DNA of 53,372 nucleotides from an archaeon (GCA_020052935.1 JAGVOD010000047.1:1-53372); one strand, 5' to 3'; shown: positions 33,198 to 42,252, counted from the first letter of the stretch. Translations and numbers: made by a program. Notes: generated from the sequence alone by a model not told the origin.

Positions 33198-34538
33198 ATG
33201 GTTGATGAAAGCATTTTCAAAGCGTATGACATAAGAGGCGTGTATCCGAGCGAGCTGGACGAGGATGCTGCATACAAGATAGGCCGTGCTTTCGTCTCTT
33301 TCCTGAAATGCAAGACAGTGGTTGTCGGCCAGGACATGCGCAAGAGCTCTCCTTCGCTTTTCAAGGCATTGACGCGCGGCATAAACGAGCAGGGGGCGGA
33401 TGTCGTCGACATAGGTAACTGCGACACGCCTTTCTTCTATTTCTGCACAGCGAAGTATGAATCAGGGATAATGGTGACCGCATCCCATAATCCTGCGAAG
33501 TACAACGGCTTCAAGTTCTGCCGTGCCGGCACCATACCTATCGGCGAAGATAGCGGCATGAAAGACATAAAGAAGCTCGTCCTGAAAGACAAGTTCCCGG
33601 CGCCGAAGAGGAAAGGCAATGTCTCGAAGAAAGACCTGATGCAGGAGTTCATCGCCCACAACCTCAAGTTCCTGGAAGCCAAGAACAAGGGCAAGAGGCT
33701 GAAGATAGTCGTCGACACAGGCAACGGCATGGGTGGTTTCACCTTCCCGAAGGTGTTCAAACGTATCGACGTCGATGTGGTTCCTATGTACTTTGACATA
33801 GACCTTTCTTTCCCGAACCACGAGGCCAACCCGCTGAAATTGGAGAACGTCGCCGAGCTTCAGAAGCGCGTCGTGAAGGAGAAGGCCGACTTCGGCGTGT
33901 CCATAGATGGAGACTGCGACCGTTGCATATTCATCGACGAGCATGGCGAATATGTCAGCTCTGACTTCACTACAGCTCTCATCGCTAGGCAGCTCCTCAA
34001 GACGCACAAGAAGGCTCTTTTCCTGTATGACCTGCGTTCAAGCTGGGCTGTCAAGGAGGCTATCGAGGAGGCTGGCGGCAGGACCAAGATGTGCAGGGTA
34101 GGTCACGCGTTCATAAAGGCGCAGATGAGGAAGATGGATGCCTTATTCGCGGGCGAGCTGTCAGGCCACCTGTATTTCAAGGAGAGCGTATGGACAGAGA
34201 GCTCGATAATCGCAACAATCCTGATGATCAACATGCTGCGGGAGGAAGGCAAGAGGCTTTCAGAGCTGGTCTCTCCCCTGCAGCGCTACTTTGCCAGCGG
34301 CGAGCTGAATTCAGAGGTCAAGGACAAAGACGGCAAGATGAAGGAGCTTGTAAAGATGTTCAAGAGCGACGCTAAGTCTGTATCTTACCTCGACGGCATA
34401 CGCCTGGAGTTTGAAGACTGGTGGTTCAACGTGCGCCCCTCGAATACAGAACCCCTCCTCAGGCTCAATCTTGAGGCGAAGTCGAAGAAGAAGATGGAGG
34501 AGATGCGGGACAGGATTCTCGCAGTCATACGCAGATGA
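33198..34538 (+). CDS. phosphomannomutase/phosphoglucomutase
   Basis: A 446-residue alpha-D-phosphohexomutase. It shows FKAYDIRGVYP at the N-terminus, the phosphoserine loop VTASHNPAKYNG, the metal site DGDCDRC (usually DGDADR; the Ala is Cys here), the sugar loop GELSGHLYF and the phosphate site RPSNTEPLLRL. It most likely interconverts glucose-1- and glucose-6-phosphate between glycogen and glycolysis; mannose activity is also possible. ATG at 33198 follows GAGAGG. The stop overlaps the debranching-enzyme start by 4 nt. Confidence 0.92.
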   Translation: MVDESIFKAYDIRGVYPSELDEDAAYKIGRAFVSFLKCKTVVVGQDMRKSSPSLFKALTRGINEQGADVVDIGNCDTPFFYFCTAKYESGIMVTASHNPAKYNGFKFCRAGTIPIGEDSGMKDIKKLVLKDKFPAPKRKGNVSKKDLMQEFIAHNLKFLEAKNKGKRLKIVVDTGNGMGGFTFPKVFKRIDVDVVPMYFDIDLSFPNHEANPLKLENVAELQKRVVKEKADFGVSIDGDCDRCIFIDEHGEYVSSDFTTALIARQLLKTHKKALFLYDLRSSWAVKEAIEEAGGRTKMCRVGHAFIKAQMRKMDALFAGELSGHLYFKESVWTESSIIATILMINMLREEGKRLSELVSPLQRYFASGELNSEVKDKDGKMKELVKMFKSDAKSVSYLDGIRLEFEDWWFNVRPSNTEPLLRLNLEAKSKKKMEEMRDRILAVIRR

Positions 34539-36361
34539 AAGTCTCCCACAAGATACCTCAGCAGAACCTCTGCATGAATTGCGATACTTCCAGCTTCATC
34601 CTCACCAATAACCTTGGCGGTTTCCTTTTCCTCTCCACCACGCCAGTCTCGAAGTTCAGCGGACTCTTCGTCAGTTACGGTCTCGACGTGTACAGGGTGC
34701 TTGAGAATATATTCCCTGCAGGCGGGGCCATGGGCGAGCTGGAGAACCATCTTGACCATGTCAGGCGCACAGGCGAGTCTGATTCAGGCAAGTTAGTCTT
34801 CCCTTCAGGCATCAATGGCCTGCAGTATTCTCTCGCCAAGAAAGCCAAGATAGTGCTTGATTTTGACTGCAGGAAAGTGTATGATATGCGCAGCTTCGGC
34901 CGGTATTATGAAGTCAATGTCGAGAAGGACAGGATATCCGTGAAGTTCACCAAGCGTACTGACTCTAAAGAGGATGGCACGCACGGCCGGGAGGAGTTCT
35001 CCTTCTTCATCGTGATACAGGCGAAGGGTTTTGACGCGAAGAATGACTACGAGTCGCTTGACAGGTGGGAGGAGCATCATTATTCATATGATGAAGAGCG
35101 CAAGGACTTCCCTGCGTCAAGGTTCGTCTACAGGCCTTTCATCCTCGATGCGAAAGAGCTGCTTATCTCCGTCGGCAGGACAATGAAGGAGGCTGAGGAG
35201 GAGCTTGACAAGCTTAAGCATCACAGGCCTGAGGAGAGGCATTACCTAACTGTCGACAAGAAGAAGGATGAGGATGCTGCAGTGGCTTTTGTCTGCGCGC
35301 AGGACTCTCTTGAGAAGCTGAAGATCCTCCACGAGGGCAAGACGCGTATCTTCGCAGGACTGCCTTGGTTCTTCCAGCTCTGGTCTAGGGATGAGCTGAT
35401 ATCTCTTGGCGCCCCCATCAGGCTGGGCCAGTTCAAGGTCGTGAAAGATATCCTGTTCCACTACATCCGCAACATCGGCATCGACGGCAGGCTCTCTAAC
35501 CGCATACCTGACGCTCATCTCGGCTGCGCAGACAGCATCGGCTGGCTCTGGAAGCGCGTCGGTGATTTCATCGACGCGTTGAATGCTGGCAGGGAGCTGG
35601 ACAAGTACCTCTCAGGCAAGGAGCTTGATGAGGTGAAGCTGGCATTATGCGATTCAATCTCTGTGATCGAGAAGAATCATATGCATGACGGCCTCATCTT
35701 CAACAAGATGAATGAGACCTGGATGGACACTGACTACAACAAGTCTGACATCAGGGACGGCGCCTGCATCGAGATCCAGGCGTTGCATCTGAACATGCTG
35801 CACCTTGCCCACCAGCTCACTGGCGACGCGAAGTATGAGAAGAAGGAGACGGTGATGCGCATCGATGTCATTGATGCGTTCTGGGATGGCGCGCTTCTCG
35901 CAGACAGAGCAGAGGAATTCGCCATACGTCCGAACATATTCATCGCATATTACATCTATCCTGACCTGCTTTCCAGGAGTGAATGGGAGGCTGTGTTCAA
36001 GAACTCCCTCGAGAAGCTGTGGCTTGACTGGGGCGGGTTGTCATCCATAGACAAGACGCATCGCCTCTTCACCCCGGATTATTCTGGCATCGGGAACCAG
36101 AGCTATCACCGCGGCGACTCGTGGTTCTGGCTAAACAATCTTGCAGCAGTATGCCTTCTGCGCAACAACGCGATAGAGTTCGAGGATAACATACGAAAAA
36201 TCATAGATGCCAGCTCGCGCGAGATACTGTGGCACGGCGCGATTGGCCACGCTGCAGAGCTGAGTTCAGCGTCGCATCTGTCGTCGAAGGGCTGCTTTGC
36301 GCAGGCTTGGTCTGCCGCGATGTTCATAGAGCTGATCATGGAAGTCTATCTTAAGGAGTGA
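34535..36361 (+). CDS. glycogen debranching enzyme (amylo-alpha-1,6-glucosidase, GH133-like)
   Basis: A 608-residue enzyme that removes alpha-1,6 branches. The N-terminal half (LTNNLGGFLFLSTTP, FSGLFVSYG) fits the archaeal/bacterial GDE N-terminal domain. The C-terminal (alpha/alpha)6 barrel has AGLPWFFQLWSRDELISLG, the catalytic-region NETWMDTDY, RDGACIEIQAL and GLSSIDKTHRLF. There is no signal peptide. ATG overlaps the mutase stop (ATGA). Together with GH57 and GH15-like enzymes it completes a hydrolytic glycogen breakdown route; no glycogen phosphorylase is in the window. Confidence 0.9.
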   Translation: MKVSHKIPQQNLCMNCDTSSFILTNNLGGFLFLSTTPVSKFSGLFVSYGLDVYRVLENIFPAGGAMGELENHLDHVRRTGESDSGKLVFPSGINGLQYSLAKKAKIVLDFDCRKVYDMRSFGRYYEVNVEKDRISVKFTKRTDSKEDGTHGREEFSFFIVIQAKGFDAKNDYESLDRWEEHHYSYDEERKDFPASRFVYRPFILDAKELLISVGRTMKEAEEELDKLKHHRPEERHYLTVDKKKDEDAAVAFVCAQDSLEKLKILHEGKTRIFAGLPWFFQLWSRDELISLGAPIRLGQFKVVKDILFHYIRNIGIDGRLSNRIPDAHLGCADSIGWLWKRVGDFIDALNAGRELDKYLSGKELDEVKLALCDSISVIEKNHMHDGLIFNKMNETWMDTDYNKSDIRDGACIEIQALHLNMLHLAHQLTGDAKYEKKETVMRIDVIDAFWDGALLADRAEEFAIRPNIFIAYYIYPDLLSRSEWEAVFKNSLEKLWLDWGGLSSIDKTHRLFTPDYSGIGNQSYHRGDSWFWLNNLAAVCLLRNNAIEFEDNIRKIIDASSREILWHGAIGHAAELSSASHLSSKGCFAQAWSAAMFIELIMEVYLKE

Positions 36362-36366
36362 TTGAG

Positions 36367-37467
36367 ATGAAATATGAACTGATAGAGTTGAAGAAGTTCA
36401 AGAAGGAAGATTACGCTGGTTTCGTACTGGCCGGAGATGTCAGCGCGACGAACACCGGCCTCAGCATCGCCGGCGTAACCAAGGACGTATTAGAGCCTTT
36501 GTTCGTGCTGCGTTTCAAGAGCCAGGAGATGTCTGGCATCATCGACGCTATAAACGAGACCCTGAAGTTTGCCTATGATAAGTATGGCATCGCGGTCTCG
36601 AATGCTTGCCTTTCCCCTGCTGGCCCTATCAATGCAGAGAGGAGCTATTGCAAGCTCACGAATGTCACCTGGGACATCGATGTTAAAAAAGTGCTTTCAG
36701 GCACCCTGCTCAGCTCTGTCTCGCTGATAAATGATTTCGAGGCGATAGGATTTGGCATCCCTTTCCTCGACGACAAGAAAGACCTGCTCGAGCTGCCTCA
36801 CCCGGGCAAGCATTCTCCTCCAGTAGTGCCGAACGCAGTGAAGGGCATCGTCGGCGCAGGCACCGGCCTCGGCAAGGCGATACTCATCTTCAATGAGAAG
36901 AAATCCCTTTACGTGCCTTCTCCGTCTGAAGGCGGGCATGAGGATTTTCCAGTGCTTGACTCCTTCGAGTTCGAACTGATGCAGTTCATCCAGGGCAGGC
37001 GAGGAGGCGAGTCTCCTGTCGACTATGAGGAATTGCTTTCAGGCCGCGGCATAGCTGTGATATATGACTACATACTCGAGATGGAGATGTTTGACAAGAA
37101 CAGCGTGACCGAGGATATACGCTCTGCTGCTGACAAGGCCGCGGTGATATCAAAGCATTCCAAGAAGGACCCTGCGTGCAAAAAAGCCTTTGAGCTGTTC
37201 ATAAGGTTCTACGCCCGTGCGCTGCGTAACATGGCGATAAACATAATGGCGCGCGGTGGCATGTACATCGCCGGCGGCATCGCTGCCAAGAACATGGATT
37301 TCTTCACCTCTGGCGCGCTGATGAAAGAGTTCGAGATAAACCACACGCAGCACAAGGTGCTTCGCGAGATACCTGTGTTTGTGATAACGAACTACAACGT
37401 GAGCCTGTTCGGCGCGGCGAATGTAGCTGCGAACTTCCCTGAGTTGGCGATGAAGAAGATTAGATGA
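36367..37467 (+). CDS. glk: glucokinase (Glk family)
   Basis: A 366-residue ROK-unrelated glucokinase of the E. coli Glk type. It has the phosphate-1 loop VLAGDVSATNTGLSIAG, the sugar-binding SLINDFEAIGFGI, GAGTGLGKAIL and PSEGGHEDFP, and the adenosine-motif GGMYIAGGIAAKN. It phosphorylates glucose freed from glycogen and so feeds pgi. ATG at 36367 follows AAGGAG at about 8 nt; a GTG at 36358 is less likely because it overlaps that site. It ends the long plus-strand glycogen block and overlaps the convergent gene by 8 nt. Confidence 0.9.
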   Translation: MKYELIELKKFKKEDYAGFVLAGDVSATNTGLSIAGVTKDVLEPLFVLRFKSQEMSGIIDAINETLKFAYDKYGIAVSNACLSPAGPINAERSYCKLTNVTWDIDVKKVLSGTLLSSVSLINDFEAIGFGIPFLDDKKDLLELPHPGKHSPPVVPNAVKGIVGAGTGLGKAILIFNEKKSLYVPSPSEGGHEDFPVLDSFEFELMQFIQGRRGGESPVDYEELLSGRGIAVIYDYILEMEMFDKNSVTEDIRSAADKAAVISKHSKKDPACKKAFELFIRFYARALRNMAINIMARGGMYIAGGIAAKNMDFFTSGALMKEFEINHTQHKVLREIPVFVITNYNVSLFGAANVAANFPELAMKKIR

Positions 37468-38149
37468 TCATTCCTCTGCTTTTTTGGCGCATATTCGCGC
37501 GATTGACCTGTGTCTCGTCTACTGGATTTCCTTGAGCATCCCTGTACGGCAGCACGCCTATCTCTTCCAGGTGCGTGAGCCACTTGTCAGTCTCTTCATG
37601 GATCTGCCTTAACTTATCCATCGTTTCGTGCTGCCATTCTACATGCAGCCGTTCGAACGCTATTGGCGACCATATTGTCAGCTGGGGAACACTGTATCCG
37701 CCTTTGTAGTCGAATACAGGCACTCTTGATTCCCAATATGCACGGTATGCTTTGTCCCTGTCTTCTTTGGTGGGTTCTCCCTGGCCTTTCGCCAGCCTAT
37801 AGAGCTGGCGTTCTATATATGCCCTATCTACTACGAATGCCTTGTCTTGTGGCGTGAGCTCGAAGCTAAGCAGCAGGGTATTCTTCCTTCTGCATACGTC
37901 TCCCATGAGATAGCTCCAAAGTGTTGGGAATTCTACATTGTTTTTCCAAGATGCGGGTTCTGGCTCCAGGAGCGCTTCTATCACGCCGTCGTGCGCCTCG
38001 CTAGGCAGGCCTCCTCCTATCCCGAGATGTGCGAACCTGCGTATAGGTGTGAGCCCTTTTTCGCGGTACATCCAGCCAGTACGCATGTTAGAGAATCCTT
38101 CATCATTAGTATAGTGGTACCCGCGTATCCTGTCAGATAGGTCTGCCAT
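37460..38149 (-). CDS. hypothetical protein, 229 residues
   Basis: A soluble protein of mixed composition with no family I can name. Noticeable segments are RIRGYHYTNDEGFSNMRTG and IRRFAHLGIGGGLPSEAHDG near the N-terminus, LLLSFELTPQDKAFVVDR in the middle and a helical C-terminus. The YHYT-x-E-G-F pattern faintly recalls ADP-ribosyltransferase-like folds, but the evidence is too thin to call. ATG at 38149 is preferred because a TTTATAAA box lies 27 nt upstream; an in-frame TTG at 38167 is possible. Convergent with glk. Confidence 0.65.
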   Translation of the reverse strand: MADLSDRIRGYHYTNDEGFSNMRTGWMYREKGLTPIRRFAHLGIGGGLPSEAHDGVIEALLEPEPASWKNNVEFPTLWSYLMGDVCRRKNTLLLSFELTPQDKAFVVDRAYIERQLYRLAKGQGEPTKEDRDKAYRAYWESRVPVFDYKGGYSVPQLTIWSPIAFERLHVEWQHETMDKLRQIHEETDKWLTHLEEIGVLPYRDAQGNPVDETQVNRANMRQKSRGMII

Positions 38150-38172
38150 GGCTTTTGGCTTGACCAAGCCCC

Positions 38173-38180
38173 TTTATAAA
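38173..38180 (-). promoter_or_regulatory. TATA-like box of the 229-residue hypothetical gene
   Basis: TTTATAAA on the minus strand is centred 27 nt upstream of the ATG at 38149, a textbook leaderless archaeal arrangement. A divergent AT-rich stretch (TTTAAATATT at 38226-38235 and CTATATTATAG at 38263-38273) serves the plus-strand operon. Confidence 0.65.
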
Positions 38181-38297
38181 CCTTTCCTTTTGTCACCACT
38201 TACGAGGGACTACAAAAACGAAACCTTTAAATATTAGTTCCACGCCTAGTACTGTATCATTACTATATTATAGAGTTGGTTTGGGGTGGTTGAGAGA

Positions 38298-38612
38298 ATG
38301 TCTTCAGAAGAGCTTATTGAGCAGCTTTTTTCTAAGCTAGAGCAAGCTGCGTTCAGAGGCAGGTGGGACGAGGCTGCCAGGAATGAGTTTCTTGAAGCCA
38401 CAGGTCTTAAGGATACAGAGATGGCCCACAAGACCCAGAACCCCTATGATTCTAGGTATCAGAAGCTTTGTGTAGTCTCTTCAGTCATGACCGCGCCCAC
38501 TCTCAAAGGCAAGGACTACGACCCTGTCAGGGATTACCTTACTCGTTTTCCTGAATCAGCACAGAATGCTCCTCCAGAGCTTCTTCGCATATTGCGTATA
38601 AGAGGCAGATGA
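38298..38612 (+). CDS. small hypothetical protein, first of a tandem paralogous pair
   Basis: A 104-residue protein with no recognised family. Its layout LEQAAFRGRWDEAARNEF, then a conserved YQKLCVVSS core, then DYLTRFPESAQNAPPELL matches the next protein position by position. It is mostly helical and soluble. ATG at 38298 follows GGGTGG; a GTG at 38286 is an alternative. It overlaps the next gene by 4 nt (ATGA) and is the first gene of a transcript leading into a GH15-like glucoamylase, so a role linked to glucan metabolism is possible. Confidence 0.6.
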   Translation: MSSEELIEQLFSKLEQAAFRGRWDEAARNEFLEATGLKDTEMAHKTQNPYDSRYQKLCVVSSVMTAPTLKGKDYDPVRDYLTRFPESAQNAPPELLRILRIRGR

Positions 38613-38968
38613 AGATGGCTCAAGAAGACTTCAATCAGGATGCTGAATTCTCAAGGCTGGAGCAGCTCGCGTTCCAGGGAGAATGGGACAAGAAAGAAAA
38701 GCTGCGTGTATGGAAGGCAGCGAAGCTGGATGATATGTGGAAGAAAGGTCTCGCCACCAACCCTGCGCATGATAGGCTCCAGTATGTGACTGTAGTGTAC
38801 AGCCAGATCAGGAATTTGCATGATCGTGATGGTAAAGGTGTCCTGGATGTCGACCTGATAAGGGGATACATTGAGATGTATCCTTCCTGCACGCACCATG
38901 TTCCTGAGGATATAGCCAAGATGATTGCCGCAGCCAAGACAACACAATCTGAAGGTAAACAATCATGA
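38609..38968 (+). CDS. small hypothetical protein, second of a tandem paralogous pair
   Basis: A 119-residue protein: SRLEQLAFQGEWDKKEKL, LQYVTVVYSQIRNL, and GYIEMYPSCTHHVPEDIAKMI align with the preceding protein, so the two arose by duplication. The C-terminus is short and polar. Start overlaps the upstream stop (ATGA); an ATG at 38615 is possible. The stop likewise overlaps the glucoamylase-like start, which indicates tight coupling of three genes. Function unknown. Confidence 0.6.
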   Translation: MKMAQEDFNQDAEFSRLEQLAFQGEWDKKEKLRVWKAAKLDDMWKKGLATNPAHDRLQYVTVVYSQIRNLHDRDGKGVLDVDLIRGYIEMYPSCTHHVPEDIAKMIAAAKTTQSEGKQS

Positions 38969-39966
38969 TCAATAAATCAATAAGCATACTCAGGCAATTG
39001 CAGCACCCTAGCGGGTTGTTCGTAGCTGCGCTTGACTCAAGCACTCATTATTCTAGGCAGTCATGGATACGCGACTGCATCTACGCGACATTAGGATTCG
39101 AGGCGACGAAGAACAACAAGGAAGTCGTCAAGACATACCAGGCCCTTCTCGACTTGCTGAAGAAGCATGAGTACAAGATAGACTGGGCCATCGTCGAGAA
39201 GCCCAGGTATGCATGGCAGTACATACACGCACGTTTCCACCCCGAGACTTTCGAGGAGTTCCACGAGGACTGGGGCAACAAGCAGAACGACGCCATCGGC
39301 GCGTTGCTGTTCAAGATCGGCGACCTCGAGTCAAAGGGCATCCACGTCATAAGAAACAAGGATGACGAGCGACTGCTTCAGAAACTGGTGTATTATCTCG
39401 CTTCTATAGAATACTGGCACGACGCTGACAACGGCATGTGGGAAGAGAACGAGGAGGTCCACGCCTCCAGTGTCGGCGCTTGTGTTGCAGGATTGAAGAA
39501 GATATCTAAGATAGTCGATGTTCCGAATATTCTCATACTCAAAGGCGAAGACGCCTTGAACCAACTCTTGCCGAGGGAATCCGACAGTAAAGACTGCGAT
39601 TTAGCACTGCTTTCCCTGATATGGCCATACGGCGTGGTTAGTGAGGAGCAGAAGCTCCAGATACTCGCCAACGTCGAGGAGCTGCTTGTCCGCCAGCGCG
39701 GCCTTATACGCTACGCAGGCGACAGGTACTTCCACAAGGATGGAGAAGCGGAATGGACATTCGGGTTCCCTTGGCTGTCTATTATCTACAAATCCATGAA
39801 CAGGCCAGACAAGGCTGCCTATTACATGCGCAAGACAGTCGAGGTAGTCAACGAGAAAGGAGAATTGCCAGAGTTGTACTACGCAAACAGCGAAGTGCAT
39901 AACGAGAACACGCCGTTGGGATGGGGCCAGTCTCTCCTAGTGGTTGCAATGACGCAGGAGCAATAA
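38965..39966 (+). CDS. GH15-like glucoamylase / six-hairpin glycosidase
   Basis: A 333-residue protein with the pattern of GH15 enzymes: HPSGLFVAALDSS, the SWIRDCIYATLGFEA block (W-x-R-D), QNDAIGALLFKIG, and MWEENEEVHASSVGA, all matching the glucoamylase/dextranase-like (alpha/alpha)6 barrel. It is short for the family because it lacks the N-terminal beta-sandwich, and it has no signal peptide. It probably releases glucose from alpha-glucans in the cytoplasm. The catalytic Glu positions are not certain from the sequence alone. Coupled by ATGA to the preceding small gene. Confidence 0.72.
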   Translation: MINKSISILRQLQHPSGLFVAALDSSTHYSRQSWIRDCIYATLGFEATKNNKEVVKTYQALLDLLKKHEYKIDWAIVEKPRYAWQYIHARFHPETFEEFHEDWGNKQNDAIGALLFKIGDLESKGIHVIRNKDDERLLQKLVYYLASIEYWHDADNGMWEENEEVHASSVGACVAGLKKISKIVDVPNILILKGEDALNQLLPRESDSKDCDLALLSLIWPYGVVSEEQKLQILANVEELLVRQRGLIRYAGDRYFHKDGEAEWTFGFPWLSIIYKSMNRPDKAAYYMRKTVEVVNEKGELPELYYANSEVHNENTPLGWGQSLLVVAMTQEQ

Positions 39967-39967
39967 A

Positions 39968-40870
39968 ATGGCATACAATTCCCTGTTTGACGAAATAAAT
40001 GGAAGACGACCGTGGAATTCCATATCAAACATGTACCGTGGCACGTTAGATGATGTGATGACTGACTTGGCTGACGGAATGAAAAGAAGAAAAATATGGA
40101 AGTCTGCAATAAATGCCAAAGGCAGCAAGTTAGATAAGAAGAGAGCTGAATTGGTTAATAATACCTATCAGGATACTGCTGTTGTACTGGCTCTTCAGAC
40201 GCCAAGGATAATCCGCGCAGTTCTAGATTACAAGATAGACAATCCTGATGCTGAAGGAGTCGAGCAGCTGCTCAGGGAATCTATTGGATTGGCGCTTGAC
40301 ATATACAGAGGCTCCCTGCACGTGAAGGACATTGCACATCTCAGGGAAGCCTTAATGAGTTCTGGCAACGGTGAATTGTTGATGATGCCGTTGGAACAGT
40401 TGGGAGATGAGATAAGCTGGGGCGCAACCCACCCTGAAAAGTGTTGTGCAATCTCGGCGGAGAAATTAGCATCAGCACACGATGTGTACGAGAAAAGAGA
40501 TTTTATGTTCATTGCCCTTGCCCACGGCGGTGTTGCTGCAGGCATGGATGTTTTCCTCAGGTACTGTTACCTTAGCCAAAGTACAGGTTCAAGTTTCTAT
40601 GCAGTAAGATTCTCAGCAGACAAGAAAGAAGACCAACAACCTCAACTGACTGCTGGTGAGACAGATTATTTGCGTACGCTTTCTGAAGGAAAACGGATTG
40701 TAATCTTTGACGAGGACACTTATTCAGGACGCACTCTAAACAACGCAGTTGACTTCTTCTCAAATCAGATATTCCCCGGGAGCAACATTACCCCACTGAC
40801 AAACATAAAGCTACAATGGACCGCGAAACCGGCTCCGTCTCAGATTCTGCAGTTCCTGGAAGGAACATGA
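39968..40870 (+). CDS. phosphoribosyltransferase-like protein
   Basis: A 300-residue protein. The C-terminal third has the type I PRTase hallmarks: a pyrophosphate-loop-like FMFIALAHGGVAAGMDVF and the PRPP-binding signature KRIVIFDEDTYSGRTLNNAV (hydrophobic strand, two acidic residues, then T/S-G-x-T/R-L). The N-terminal two thirds is helical and unfamiliar. The base substrate is unknown, and many such stand-alone proteins are not nucleotide salvage enzymes. Starts two nt after the GH15-like stop and precedes an unknown gene. DNA looks more AT-rich than the flanking metabolic genes, suggesting separate ancestry. Confidence 0.7.
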   Translation: MAYNSLFDEINGRRPWNSISNMYRGTLDDVMTDLADGMKRRKIWKSAINAKGSKLDKKRAELVNNTYQDTAVVLALQTPRIIRAVLDYKIDNPDAEGVEQLLRESIGLALDIYRGSLHVKDIAHLREALMSSGNGELLMMPLEQLGDEISWGATHPEKCCAISAEKLASAHDVYEKRDFMFIALAHGGVAAGMDVFLRYCYLSQSTGSSFYAVRFSADKKEDQQPQLTAGETDYLRTLSEGKRIVIFDEDTYSGRTLNNAVDFFSNQIFPGSNITPLTNIKLQWTAKPAPSQILQFLEGT

Positions 40871-40885
40871 AACCGGTGACCAAAA

Positions 40886-41596
40886 ATGACTCTTACAAGA
40901 AATCAGATCGAGCACCTGTTCATCTGGGTGCATCCTGCATGCGACCCAGTGGCAGATGCCGTGCTGGATGAGTGGAGGCTGCTCATAGACGTCCTCGAGT
41001 ACGAGCCTCGCTGCGCTCTTCTCGAAACCACTTTAAACAGAGAATTATTGTATGGCCTACAGCTACAACAACAGCATGAGGAACGCGAGAGAAAAGTTTC
41101 AGAACTGGAACTTCGTGCAGAGGAAAAGCTCGGTGAGCGCTACCATGTGTGGGAGTTAGGTGATTTCGTGGTGGCCGAGGATCCTATGCATGTTAATGAA
41201 CTCAGGAGGCTTTTCCATGTGGAAGAGCGCGTTTTTCCACATCACCTTGACCGACGCCTGCTTCGTAGCGTTTCAGTTTATGGCCTTCTGCCTGACATGT
41301 GTGTCGTTTATCAGACTTATAATTTTAAGATGCATCTCATTTCTACTAAGAGAGAATCGCTTGGGATATCACCCATACGCAACCTACCACCGCATGTTCC
41401 GTCGACACGAGAAGCATTTGACGTGATTGCGGATGTCCGCTATAGGGATTTGCCCGCTAAGATCTTTGATGCGGTCAGAGACCGTCTGCCAAGCATCGAA
41501 GCGGTCATCAGGTCGTGCATGGAAGGACAAGAAAAAGCACATGCTCTGCCTTACGCAGCAACAACATCCTATCAGCCAGGGGACAGAGCTTTATGA
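40886..41596 (+). CDS. hypothetical protein, 236 residues, in a cassette with the PRTase-like gene
   Basis: No family recognised. The N-terminal stretch FIWVHPACDPVADAVLDEW is followed by a charged helical segment with possible coiled coil (QQQHEERERKVSELELRAEEK), then a mixed region (VVYQTYNFKMHLIST) and a helical C-terminus. Soluble. It is 15 nt downstream of the PRTase-like gene with GGTGACC before the ATG, so the two probably form a functional unit. Codon use is less GC-biased than in the glycolytic genes. Confidence 0.6.
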   Translation: MTLTRNQIEHLFIWVHPACDPVADAVLDEWRLLIDVLEYEPRCALLETTLNRELLYGLQLQQQHEERERKVSELELRAEEKLGERYHVWELGDFVVAEDPMHVNELRRLFHVEERVFPHHLDRRLLRSVSVYGLLPDMCVVYQTYNFKMHLISTKRESLGISPIRNLPPHVPSTREAFDVIADVRYRDLPAKIFDAVRDRLPSIEAVIRSCMEGQEKAHALPYAATTSYQPGDRAL

Positions 41597-41623
41597 TGGT
41601 AACCATGACCCCAGAATGATACC

Positions 41624-41950
41624 ATGACTCTCGACGAAGATACTATCCAGATTGACGAGATGCCTACTCAGAGGTTCAGGCATGACGATGCTACGTCTAC
41701 CGCTGGCGATGCGGCAGGTCCTGTCCAAGACCCTTGGGCAGAGCTTGATGCAGCCTTGAAGAAGGCCGCGGAGGGCGCATTCCCTGATGTCCGCTTCCGG
41801 CTTGATGAGTCTTACACGCGTAAGCTGATGGACTTGTCGTTCAACAGGTATTACGGGCTGAAGGATGTCTTCAACCGCAATCCTATCTCGCCGATGAATG
41901 TGAGCAACTACAATCTCAGGAACAACATAATCCCCATCACAAGGGCGTGA
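41624..41950 (+). CDS. small hypothetical protein, 108 residues
   Basis: An acidic, soluble protein without a recognised domain. The first 40 residues look disordered (DDATSTAGDAAGPVQDPW), and the rest contains a helix (ELDAALKKAAEGAF) and a conserved-looking SFNRYYGLKDVFNRNPISP block. No clear Shine-Dalgarno precedes the ATG at 41624. The next gene starts 4 nt after its stop, so it is likely co-transcribed with the zinc-site protein. No function can be assigned. Confidence 0.5.
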   Translation: MTLDEDTIQIDEMPTQRFRHDDATSTAGDAAGPVQDPWAELDAALKKAAEGAFPDVRFRLDESYTRKLMDLSFNRYYGLKDVFNRNPISPMNVSNYNLRNNIIPITRA

Positions 41951-41954
41951 GAGT

Positions 41955-42215
41955 ATGCCTGAAGAGAAGAAGCCAGACTACTGCCACATCCTCCAGCAAC
42001 AGGGAGGCATCGATGCGTATATCTGCTGGGACAAGGGCGTAGATGATGGCCTTACCGAGGAGCAGCGCCTGGAGCTTTTCAGTGATTTTGGCAGGGACAA
42101 AGGCACTATAGGCGACTACATCACCGATCATCTTGTGCATTGCGATGCCTGTGCCAGGGTCTATGAGTCTGTCAATGATATCAGAAGGACGCTTGACAAC
42201 ATAAACGAGAAATAG
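41955..42215 (+). CDS. small protein with HxxxCxxC zinc-site (zf-HC2/anti-sigma-like)
   Basis: An 86-residue protein. The C-terminal part reads YITDHLVHCDACARVYESV, an H-x3-C-x2-C motif like the zinc-binding anti-sigma (zf-HC2) fold, preceded by an acidic helix (LTEEQRLELFSDFG). Another Cys pair sits near the N-terminus (DYCHIL, AYICWDK). Archaea lack sigma factors, so a regulatory binding role with another partner is the best guess. GAGAGT lies just before the ATG. A related protein is encoded next. Confidence 0.6.
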   Translation: MPEEKKPDYCHILQQQGGIDAYICWDKGVDDGLTEEQRLELFSDFGRDKGTIGDYITDHLVHCDACARVYESVNDIRRTLDNINEK

Positions 42216-42252
42216 CTGTCCTCGCCCGGTCACTACGCAAAGCATAAAAAGC

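Noticed and set aside
37460-38149. ADP-ribosyltransferase toxin
   Set aside because: Only a weak YHYT-like pattern supports it; no complete catalytic motif set or antitoxin partner was visible.
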